Source: Bryoerythrophyllum caledonicum (Eukaryota > Streptophyta > Bryopsida > Pottiales > Pottiaceae). Taken from it: a stretch of 64,000 bases of DNA. Of the stretch, positions 21,753 to 31,805 are shown piece by piece (position 1 is the stretch's first letter; each line of letters begins with the position of its first letter). The translations under genes were made by a program, and so were the position numbers. The notes below the pieces were generated by a model that was not told the DNA's origin, made no database searches, and saw only the letters and a list, made by a program, of their open reading frames with translations. Location of the stretch: NCBI GenBank assembly GCA_963971425.1, contig OZ020514.1, forward strand, positions 13,955,218-14,019,217, given 5' to 3'.

Positions 21753-23432
21753 TAGCTACCGTCTCAAACATTACATAACTTGAGGGCAAGTTATTGGATT
21801 AGGAGAGGGCAAAGTAGCTAAATTGTATAGAATATTATGGAATTTTTTTGAAATATTTTCAATATTTTTTGAATTTTTTTCAAAAAATTATATCAAACAA
21901 CAAATTTGAATAAATTGAATAAACTAACATTTATAGAATTAGAAATTCTAAAATTATCAAAAATTTTGAAAATTGAAAAATAAAATTTGAATGTACCATT
22001 AATCATAAAAAAAGAGCAAAGGGGTAGTGAGTGGAAAAGGGACGAGTGAACTTAACACCACTACTTTAGGCATTAATGGGAATTATTGAGAGGACTGTTG
22101 CTAAAGGACTATTAGTCGAAACTGACGCCACAGATCCATCAAGACAAGACAACAAGAAGCCAAAGTTAATCATTTCAGCATCAACCACTAAACTTGCAAT
22201 CACGAAGTCACTAATGACAATTAGTCTCGGTGAGTATGCACTAGCACTGTAGTCTTGAGAGAAGGTTTGCACAGATTGCACAAATGACCAATTGTGAGCT
22301 CAGCACAATACATTGCGTGTAAGTGAGATCTGAGACTAATCTGAGTGTATATGCCGAGAGAATTGGAAGGCAAAGTGGTAGAGGGAGGAGATAATTGGTC
22401 GTTCGAGTGGAGAAATGACGGAGAAGAGAGACACTGTGGCAAATTGTCTTGAGGTATGACGATACCTCTGTTATGGTCATTGCCGAGTGTGAATTGTTAG
22501 TTGGATGCAAAAGAAGGTATTAGGGTAAGGTATGTTTTCCACATTGTGTTGACGAGTGATCTGAGAGTCACGTTGATAGTAAAGGTGTCAAGGTGTGTCA
22601 CTGTTAGGATTAGCCATTGCCAAGAGATTTGGTCAATTTGTCATCACTAAACGGAAGCAAGGTCATTGATTTTTCTTTTATTCAGTACCAATTGTCGATA
22701 GAGTTGTTCTAATGCAGTCACTGGCCATGACTAAGTTGTACAAGAGAAGTTGAAGGGAGTATTGAAGCAAGAAGAAGAAACGAAAGAGCTCAAGGTGAAG
22801 TAGACAAATTATTGAGAGAAACAGGACTGATTCTAAGGTAAGGGTACTATCATACGTTGTTACGAGAAGGAGTTGAGGATGTTAATAACCAAATTACCAA
22901 TTGTCTTAAAAAACTCAACTCTTAAGAAACTGACGATAGAACCCTCTATAGTCTAATCATCTTGCAAAAGTGCAAAAAACTAGGTATGAGAGAGGTTCAT
23001 GACTGTCCCTTTTGAGAGAATTCAGGACAAGTAGTCGAGACCTTAATAAAGGTATAAAAAATACAAGAAGAAAAACCTTTGAAAGGGATGAAAAAATATA
23101 TAAAATAAAAAAAATAAAAAAATAAAAAAAATGTTGTTGAAGACAAGGTGCTGTTATTCTGCGGACGAATTGTATCATGGAATTGTATACGAATGAAGAG
23201 ATACAAGTTGTCAAAGAGGAATGAACCACAGTTAAAAACAGTGTTCAAATAATCAAATGCGATGGTGATATCAATGAACTGATAAGAAGATATTACAAAT
23301 CATCTTCGTAAGCTATTCAAGTATGACATATCCATGATGAACAAATTTTTGAAGACTAAAGAAGAAGACGAGTCGTCAGAAAAGGAAAAAATTATGAAAA
23401 AAAAAAAAACTAATGTGGAATGTTAAACAGAG
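21753..23432 (+). other. Non-coding spacer between integrase and extra ORF
   Basis: The first part is very AT-rich, with a TTTTTTGAA-type stretch at 21,840-21,900. After that it is mixed sequence without a coding frame; the minus-strand ORFs at 22,066-22,510 and 22,957-23,248 have no protein character. A spacer followed by an additional ORF also occurs in Tat/Ogre and Athila elements. Confidence 0.55.
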
Positions 23433-26400
23433 ATGGCGGAAGAAATACCTCTGTGGTGTAAGGCCATCCCCTTTCGAGAGCTACCACCTAGATCAAAGAT
23501 GGCGGTAGACAAGAACATGGCGAATCTGCAGAAGGCTGGTCTTTGGGACTACATTCAAAAGGATTGGCACGACTGCAAGAGCGGAGACCTACCCATTGTT
23601 GCAGAATTTGTGAGAGCTTCGCGATATGGCCAGAAATCTTCGGCCACAGTGGATGGAGTGAAGATACCATTCACCAAGGAAGCTATTGGTGAATTACTCA
23701 CCGTGCCTTTTGAAGGATCAATCGTCGAGGCTGAACCTCTAACTATGGAGGAGTTGGCGTTGCTGCTTGGCCCAGAAAGAGCAAGACCGAAGGGAGACAG
23801 TTGGTACATTGGAAGTATCAGAGGTCCGATTGGTCAGTGGTTGGAATACATCAATCAATGATTCTTCCTTGACTTGCAGAAGGCAATGAAGGATCAGGAG
23901 CTCGCCATGACATTTAGAGCATGGTAGGGAAAAGAGTACAATTGGGCTAGAGTTCTCATGAAGGCCATGAGAAGGGAGCTGTTCATCAATAGTATACGCA
24001 ACCCGATGAGCTTGCTGCAAGCAGGATACTTGAGTGTTCTTTGCGAAGAATGCCATGTAGCTCTGGGATTTACGGGACAGCAGACTCACGTACTAGTAGT
24101 CCTAACGCAGGTACGAGCGACACTAAAGAGAAGGTTCAAGTGGTAGAAATACCACCCAGACCATTAGTCGCTAAGGCAGGACCGACGGTGGGCAGCCCAA
24201 GAGTTGAGCTCTTGAAGGCCAAGGAAGAAGATCACGACAATTCGTCTTCACCTCATTCAAGTATTCAGCAGGGCGAAGCTAGCAGCAGAATGAAGAAACG
24301 CCCAAGGCACCAACTAGTGGATTTGGAAGAGGAGGAGGTCGATGTGGTTTCTGAGCCTGAAGAGGAAGACTACACTTCGTCAGAAGCGGAGGAGGATGAG
24401 CTCCTTGGAAGGAGGTTGGAGATTCTTAACGGGAAGATCCAACAAAAAGACCAAGAACTTGCACGACTCACTCTGGAGTTGGCGCAGGCGCAAGAGACGA
24501 GTGGTCAGAACGAGGAAAGGGCAAGGTCTTTGACAATTCGGCTCAAGGATCATGAACGAGCGCATGTGGCCGCCATCACCATTTCCAAAGTTCAAGTGGA
24601 GCACCTCAGGCTACAAGGTACAAATCAGCAGAAGACTATTAGTATCTTGCAAGGGGAGCGTGATCAAGCGAGGGCTGAGTCGAGCACCGAAGACATGCGT
24701 TTCAAGGCCCACTCTTATGACAAGTTGCAAAAGGAGTTCGTACGTCAGGAGCGAGAGTTTACCAGAGTGACGACGCTGCTGCAGGATACCAAGGATGCGG
24801 CAGCCATACACCTGAAGGATAAGACTCAGATGGAGAAGCAAATCCAAGAATTGCAGCTTTGTTTGACAAATAGTTCAGGTGTACCAAGGTTGGCAGTAAT
24901 TGATAAGGGCGGAAGCAGCAGCTACCAACCTATGGAGATGGACGTCATGAAGGAAGACCTTCGAGAGCTGACGGCATGCAATGACGACTTGTATAGCCAA
25001 GTCGACATGATGAAGGCCCAGATTGCACAACTCCATGAGAGATTATGGAAGTTGGATGCAAAGAACCCCCCTTCTCACTCTCTATACCGGACTTATGAGT
25101 TACAACGCAACCTCTTTCTCGTGATGGTGGAAATGGAGCAAGGAACCACCTTGACTCCTACAAAATTTGAAGAGGTATGGGAAGCTGCGGTGAAGATGGG
25201 AAGACCGAATCTGATGGCTGAGGTGATAGCTCGTTGTGACCTACTAGTAGAAGACATCAAGCAGGTACTAATAGTCATGGGCAATGGAGAGCCCGAGCAC
25301 TCCTTTACTATCTGGACCTGGAGCTTCAGATTGAGAGGAAGAGGCAGTTGGACCATGCCATGGAGGATACACGCCATATTGATATGGCGGTGTATCAAAA
25401 CATGTCGAAGCAAATTCGCACCAAGGACGTACCACCTGAAGATTACGCGATTTGGCTCGCAGGAGTTGAAGAACTACTGATCAAGATCAAGGATCAGCAG
25501 TTGTTACGCAGCTCTTTAGGATGTGTGCTGGAGCGTAAGAGCTGGGCGAAGAGGAGCGAATTATCTGCCAATCACTATGTCTATACGGCAGACAAGGCGA
25601 TAAATCGTTTGCAGCAGACGGCTCAATCCCTGAGGACGAATAGTCTTCCACGACTGATGCTTCAGAGTGCAACAACATTCTACTATGCACCAAGAGTATA
25701 TCAATCGATGGTGGCGCAGGGACTAATTGTCGACCTCCCAAAGGCGGGATCAGTGCTCAAGGTACGATATCATGGACACATGAATGAGTTATTCGATACG
25801 CCGGAGGCAAAGACAGAGTACATTGCGAGCAGGAAGGCGTTGGAGTGGATTCTAGAGGACTATGGTCTTTCAACTATCAACACCATCTCTGCAGACATTG
25901 TGTATTGCGAGGTTTCCAAGGATTAGGACCCTAAGTTGCTCCCCGCGACAATACACATGGATCCTCGATTTTGCAATTGTCCAAGGCGTTGCAAGTCGGA
26001 TCCAGAGGCAACGATCGACTCCATCGAGTACAACTGGCCTACTATCGGTGGCAGTTTCAAGAGTTGGCAAGAATGTGCCTATTCGTATCAAGTATTCCAC
26101 GAGCTACACAAGGGTCATCAAGATCCTGTCTGCTATAGAGCAGCCTATTTCTGTGGAGTTCTAGCGAGATGGTACACCTAGTTCAAGCTGCGGGTGGATG
26201 TCAACACGTACGATCCAGCACGTCCGGAGTTTCTTCTGTTATTCAAGCTACAGTATCGCGGAGCCAGGTGGAAACGAATAGTCGAGGTAATGTCCATCAC
26301 TCATTTCATTTCAGGTGTACACCTGAGTCTTATCAATGAGATGGGCGCGACAAAGAAGAATCCGTTTGCGCGGTGCCTGAGGTATCAAGCGACGAATAAT

Positions 26401-26520
26401 CCGACACTAATTCAAGAGGACGAAGACATACGCAAGGCGGTCAACAAGCAGCAGATTGAGGACGCTCGGCGCGGATCGCAACAACAAGATCCACGATGCA
26501 ATCTCAATCAGCAGCGCTAG
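23433..26520 (+). pseudogene. Extra coiled-coil ORF downstream of pol, broken
   Basis: About 1,000 codons are spread over a few frame blocks: 23,433-24,146 (TGA at 23,859, TAG at 23,925), 24,041-25,300, then a frame change near 25,290 and 25,348-26,520 (TAG at 25,924 and 26,179). The N-terminal ~150 residues are globular (PLWCKAIPFRELPPRSKM). An acidic hinge follows, then a long Gln/Glu/Leu-rich coiled coil at about 24,400-25,080 (LNGKIQQKDQELARLTLELA). A Cys-containing C-terminal domain has CNCPRRCKSDPEAT and SWQECAYSYQVFHEL. I recognise no family. By position it corresponds to the env-like or aORF of plant Athila/Tat elements, but it shows no signal peptide or membrane segment. Codon use is richer in G/C than gag-pol, suggesting a separate origin. 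Confidence 0.6.
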
Positions 26521-26716
26521 GATTACAACTTGTCAAGCAAGACGGCGCAGACAACATCAACCAAGAAGACAAGTTGTAAATGAACCAAGACAGAACCCTA
26601 GTTTAGATTTTGACGCGGGCGTCAAAAAGCTTAGGAGAGGGCTATGCAGTGCAAAAATTTTACTTTTTGAACACTATTCGTCTTTATAGTGTGAATAGGG
26701 ATCATAAGTAGCACTA

Positions 26717-27553
26717 CAGTCTAACCTTGATAATATCACACCCTCCGTTTCACCCAAAAATGTGATATTATCAAAGTGTGACAATTTTGATACTATCACG
26801 TTTGGAAATTTTAGGCAAAAATGTGATATTATAAAAAAAGAAGGCCCCAAAAAATTCAAAATAAATAAAAATAAATCAGAAAATCAAATTAAATTACAAA
26901 CTGTCATACACTTGATTTTCCAACGCGAATCAATCACCATCAGATGTTATAAATCACAAAAATCAAATAAACAAATTAGTGAAATCTCATATTGAGACTT
27001 AACAAACTAGTAAATCCATTGAAACCTAACATATGATTTATCTCACTACATGTCAAATGGTCATTGAGAAATAACACTTGACAAGGTGTAACTGGTTCAC
27101 ATTACTCATATAGTATCATCAATTAATCGCCATTCTAGCAATGAACTTACACCCCAACGACCTGTACTATACTAAATCTGTAAAGAAACCAACCGCAAGT
27201 ACTTGTCCTCTCCCAAGTCTCAATGCTTTTGGAGCTTAGAACCCTTGCTCTTCCTAGAACCCTCGTCTTCACCAAAATCTATGATTTGCGCACATTTTTC
27301 ATTCAGGAATCACCCCCAATCATAGATACAGTAAAACATTCCGACAAGATATGCCATCATCCACACTTATTCATCCATCCAATTTTTATATTGTCACACT
27401 TACACTACAAATTTTGAAAAAAAAATGTGATATTATCAAGGGTGATAGTGATATTAACAAGGTAGTTTTACACTAAGAAAATATATTTAAAGGTTTTGGA
27501 TGACAATATCAAGGTATTATATTAACAAGTGTGATATTATCAAGGTTAGACTG
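26717..27553. mobile_element. Pogo-like Tc1/mariner MITE
   Basis: Perfect terminal inverted repeats start CAGTCTAACCTTGATAATAT at 26,717 and mirror at 27,553, and TA dinucleotides flank both ends (26,715-26,716 and 27,554-27,555). The CAGT..AACCT..ATAAT start is typical of pogo/Tigger-type TIRs. There is no transposase inside. The words GTGATATTATC or GATAATATCAC recur at both ends (26,730, 26,761, 26,821, 27,426 and 27,530), forming subterminal repeats. It inserted into the 3' part of the retrotransposon. Confidence 0.8.
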
Positions 27554-28747
27554 TAGTTTACAAATAGTATGAAATAATGTGAACATTTACCCTAATTTTT
27601 TGGAACAGTGTAAAAAAGACGAATAGGCGGTTAAGTAAGTTAATAAAAGTAGTTATCAGGGAGAAGTTATCAAGAGTATGTTAGACGAGTGGTTATGGAA
27701 GTTGAGAGAGAAGATCATTGGTCTAGGTCGAGAAACCAATAGTCACAAGAGGGATATAAAGAAACTGAATCCTACTTTGGATACACCACATTTTTCTCAC
27801 TTTGAATGTGTGTCCTAGGCTGGTGATTGTAAACTCTCAAACTTTTATGGAATACAAGCCTAGTTTTATGATTTCTGATCTGTTGGTGTAATTTCTGCAT
27901 TACCAATAGTCTACAGTACATCAGAGTTGTAGATTAGAGGTTAGAGGATGACAAAGTCAGAAACCTTGGAATTTGAAAGGCTGATTGCAGAAGACCAGTA
28001 GTCGTTGATTGAGTCTATTTTCACAAAACACTGATTTGTGATAATGGCGCACAATTAATGGCTCAGGAATTGTATCTTGGATACAATTAATCTATGCTGC
28101 AGTCCATTCTCAATCACCACTTTGAGATTGTTGTAATATAAAATTTGTCTTGAATACTACCAGTATCTGTAACTAAATTGTGTATCATAAATGGAGAAGC
28201 TGTGAAGCACTGTAGTAATTGAGTCCTTTTATTATATTACCATTTGTCAAATCCTTTCCGATGGTAAACACCGAGTGATGTGACGAATTATAAAAAACCA
28301 TAAAGTGATAATTACAAATAGTCCTATATGACTATTATAATTCCCCCAAGTCTAAACTGAGATGAATGGATAGCGGGTGAGGTAAAAATGCATACAATTA
28401 AACTATTTGTCTGATAGAATTGCCGAGTGAAATTACGTCCATAATGTGTGAAATAAGGATTGATCACCCTTAGTCAGTAAGTCATAAGACCATAATAAAT
28501 TTCCCAAAAGCAATTTATGTCATTGTAGTATGAATTGAAGCATAAAAAGATCATGTGGATGAAGCATGACAATTAGTGAAGGTAAATTGAGAAGAAAAGA
28601 ATTGCTAAAAGAGAGAGCAATGGAGAAAATGAAAGAGTAAGACTACAGAGCCAAGAGTGGGCCGAGAGAGTCTTGAGAATGACCATGTTGTCATAAGTTG
28701 GGCTAGATGCCTTTTATATGAAATTTTGATCATCGCAGGCATAACCA
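27554..28747 (+). other. Retrotransposon 3' untranslated region
   Basis: No ORF has coding character. A purine-rich run lies at about 28,590-28,640, roughly 110 bp before the 3' LTR, but there is no clear polypurine tract next to the LTR. Confidence 0.5.
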
Positions 28748-29669
28748 TGAAAAAAATCATTAAAAAAGCGTGAGTTGTTATTAACACATTATAAAGTTGA
28801 TGATTTCCACCAAGAATTTGATTGCCAAGCTATGCTAATTCCATACGAATTAGTACTGAGAAGCATGTATCCATGACTCCGGCAATGGCACCAAAAATGC
28901 AATAGAGAGTTCGTATATCTTTGTGGTTCGTAGAAAACAGCCATCTTCGTGCAAAATTGTTCATTTCAGAACTCCATCTTTCAATTAAATCAAGCTAAAG
29001 AAAAAGAGATTGTTTGTATGTGTCATGAGATTGACGACATAAAACAAGACCATTTGCCATGAGGAAGTATTAGTGAGAGAACACATAGATCTGATAGCAA
29101 AGGGTTATCAATAACAACAATTATACCGAGAGTGAGATATAATTGTTGTCCGGTGTTTCTTTGAATGGAAAGTTTTGCAGGTATGATGAAATGCTTAACT
29201 TAAGGCGGACCAGTGGAGCGAAAGTGGGAAGCCATGATAGAATTCTATACTCAAAAGCTCTTGGCAAAATAGAATAGCTAGCATAGTTGTCAATTCTAAT
29301 AAAAAGGAATTAGCAATGGAATTGGTTATGATGCATTGATTATGAACAAGACAAATTGTATCACTCACTAAAACACTTAAAGACTATTTGTGTCCTTTAG
29401 TGAGAGGATCCCACACAATCACAAATGCATGTTTAACCACTAATTGACTGTAAGAGTGTAGAGTGCACTCACGGGAAAAGCACAAGGGTTAATTAACACA
29501 CCTATAATAGATAATTTGTTATCTTAAGCAATTTGTTAAACAAAAGACATTCCTATCTAACATGTGGCCTTAGTTATTCAAACGATGAACTGAATTAAGC
29601 CTCCCTAAGACCCTCCACTAGGAAATTATCTTGGATTTATTTATATTTACAAGACAAATTTTCCTCTAC
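28748..29669 (+). repeat. 3' LTR
   Basis: It is nearly identical to 13,099-14,020. Differences by eye: one extra A in the first A-run, about 9 substitutions (nearly all transitions), and a last base T in place of A. It ends exactly where the integrase of a minus-strand gypsy element breaks off. Confidence 0.92.
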
Positions 29670-29670
29670 T

Positions 29671-29925
29671 GTATCCTAGCCCTAAAATAGAGAAAGGTTG
29701 CAATTGAGGTGATAGGGTATTGAATTTGGATTTGACCCAATCATACACTTCACACCAAGAAACATACGTGGCGACTTGCTGATACATGTCGGTCCACGTG
29801 TATTGGCTTTGCAACATCAAATGAGTCCATTGCACACCAAAATGTCCTAGGTCTTTGTGTGCTTGCCGTACCAACGAAGCCTTTTGATATGGCTTGGGGA
29901 CTATGCTCCTAGTCCCATCTATCAA
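29671..29925 (-). pseudogene. Integrase zinc-binding domain, truncated
   Basis: The frame has AHKDLGHFGVQWTHLML and SWCEVYDWVKSKFN. This is the HHCC region (H...H, then C-x2-C with the second Cys changed to Tyr), followed by LSPQLQPFSILGLGY, which in related elements leads directly into the catalytic core. The core is absent because the LTR retrotransposon begins here. Confidence 0.7.
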
Positions 29926-29993
29926 ACTTCATGAGCCACTTCAAAGGCTCATGGTTGATTACCAACGTAAAACGTTGCCCATACAAATAGGGC

Positions 29994-30270
29994 TTAAAAT
30001 GGACTTTGGCCCAAACTTGGGCCAAAACCTCTCCTCATAGGATGAATAGTTGGACTTTGCATTGTTGTTGCTCCTAGAGCAAACACTACAATGTACTCTT
30101 GTCCTTCATCATCCTTTTGAGTCAACATAGATCCCAATCCTACAACACTCCACTTTGTGTGCAACTGAAAGGATTGTGTATCATCTAGGCGCCGCAACAT
30201 AGGCGCAAAACCAAGCTTCAGCTTCAAAGTAGCAAACGCTTGCTGCTGCTCCCGTCTTGGAGTCCATGGT
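29994..30270 (-). pseudogene. RNase H fragment of the second gypsy element
   Basis: FQLHTKWSVVGLGSMLTQKDDEGQEYIVVFA matches the start of a Ty3-type RNase H. The catalytic Asp of the first motif (usually HTDWS) is Lys here, so it is inactive. The frame ends early near the C-terminus. Confidence 0.75.
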
Positions 30271-30669
30271 TGATTCTATTATGTGAGAATAGTCAACGGC
30301 TTAGCAATCAAGCTCAAGTTCTTGACAATCTGCGATAGTATTTTGCCAAGCTAAGAAAAGCACAAAGCCTTGACACATTGGTTGGGGTACAAATCTTTAG
30401 CAAGGCATCCACCTTGGCCTAATGTACGCCAAGACCCACTAGATCAATCGTATGTTCCAAATATGGTAACCAGCCGTGGAAGAATTTCTACTTACCATGG
30501 TGGAAGCGCAATCCCCACCGTTGTACCCTCTTAAACACAGTCTGAAGATGCCTTACATGCTCTTAAAGACTACGACCAAAAATGATAACATCATTAATAT
30601 TACATCGGGCATACGGTAAACCGATCAACATCCGATTTATCACTCTTTGAAACTAAGCTGGGGGTGATC
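30271..30669 (-). pseudogene. Reverse transcriptase C-terminal half, with stops
   Basis: Read on the minus strand from about 30,665, the sequence gives a FQRVINRML block, then ARCNINDVIIFGRSL and EHVRHLQTVFKRVQRWGLRFHHG. The catalytic YxDD motif reads INDV, so one Asp has become Asn. Stops interrupt the frame, for example after PPA and after GRSL. It joins the N-terminal half across the insertion at 30,670-31,358. Confidence 0.7.
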
Positions 30670-31358
30670 GCACACTACAGTCACCTCCTTGGCTGTTGTA
30701 CAAATTGTACAACAAGTACAATTTGTACAAATCGTAGAATCTCCAAATTTCTGACGGACTTACGGATGACTTTTCAATTGTGCACAGGGTGGATTTGTTG
30801 TATCTATTCATATCTTATTACAATGCACACATTGAGGATTTAAAAAAAACTATGGCAAAATAGGGAGGATAATCTTCAATGCAAGAAAAGAAGAAAAAAA
30901 ATTATTTTTGTGAAAATTCAGTTGTTGGCCCATCTGCACCAATAGTCCTTGTATCTAATTCCAAAAACAACTAGATATAATTACTTTAAACTCATGTTTT
31001 GGGACTTTCCAAAAAATCACATTTGCTACTTTATTGGTCAATTGGCTATCGGTTAACATATTTAAATAGTGGAATAAAGTAGCCAAAGATAACAAAATCA
31101 TATATGGATCTTTAAAACGTAAAATTGATGTCAATAAGTTCACATAATGGATACAAACATGTGAACTTTGCATTGCATTATAAGGTTTTTTTTTTAAATA
31201 TTTATTTCGATTTTTAATCTCCAATATGTGCAAGATGTAGGGGTATACCTACTAATTTTTCCTCCAAAATATCAAATAATCTAGTCTAAAATTGAGTCCA
31301 AACTTGCACCCAGCCTTGAATTGTGCCTAGGACAGATAATTGTACAAGCGTAGTGTGC
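30670..31358. mobile_element. Small TIR element inserted in reverse transcriptase
   Basis: The ends GCACACTAC (30,670-30,678) and GTAGTGTGC (31,350-31,358) are inverted repeats, and each is followed inward by TTGTACAA-type palindromic words (30,696-30,737 and 31,339-31,347). Its position interrupts the reverse transcriptase between FGLKN and the FQRV block. It is 689 bp long. An ORF inside on the minus strand (30,955-31,233) is AT-rich and unrecognised. The target duplication is unclear. Confidence 0.45.
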
Positions 31359-31805
31359 TTTCATCCCAAGTATGTTCTTGAGGCCAAATGAGAGAAACTT
31401 CCATCGATAGAGTTGAATTCTCTCATCTTGATCAACTCCACATAATGCAGTCTTCACCTGGTCATCCACCATCAATGGTAACTAGTGGTAACCTGACCAC
31501 AAATCTAGAATACTAAATACTCTAGCGTGGCCCACCACATCAAACAACTCCTCTGGCGTGTGCATGGGATACCGGTCTCACTTGGTCTTGCCATTGATCA
31601 GCCTAAAATCTCCACACATCCACTTCTTTGTCCTGATCCCAAAGATATCCTTCTTTGATGGCATAAGCATGGCACAAGCGTACTTGTCGTTGCGGAGCTC
31701 AATAAAATTGGCGGCCAACAACTCCTGACAACGAGTCTGAATCCCAATTTTCTCTAGAAGACGGAGCTTATACGGTCGTCGGAAGATCAAGTGGTCGTCC
31801 TCCAA
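31359..31805 (-). pseudogene. Reverse transcriptase N-terminal half
   Basis: The sequence reads RPYKLRLLEKIGIQTRCQELLAANFIELRN, then KKWMCGDFRLINGKTK, then (after a TGA) DRYPMHTPEELFDVVGHARVFSILDLWSGYH, then (after a TAG) LPLMVDDQVKTALCGVDQDE. These are the usual Ty3/gypsy palm and fingers blocks. Both stops sit in an unbroken frame. Confidence 0.8.

Larger units (their letters stand above)
13099..29669 (+). mobile_element. Ty3/gypsy LTR retrotransposon (Tat/Athila-like) with extra ORF
   Basis: The element is 16.6 kb long. It has a 922-bp 5' LTR, a PBS matching tRNA-Asp, gag, protease, reverse transcriptase, RNase H and integrase in Ty3/gypsy order, about 1.7 kb of non-coding DNA, then a further ~1,000-codon ORF on the same strand, and a 3' LTR. 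My manual alignment of the two LTRs shows about 9 substitutions and one 1-bp indel in 922 bp. No 5-bp target duplication is visible (GTTCA on the left, GTATC on the right). The right flank is another gypsy element's integrase and the left flank is element A. A MITE at 26,717-27,553 interrupts the 3' part. Confidence 0.9.

Noticed and set aside
22957-23248. Two overlapping Phe-rich minus-strand ORFs
   Set aside because: They overlap an A-rich run (AAAATAAAAAAAT) and owe their length to composition.
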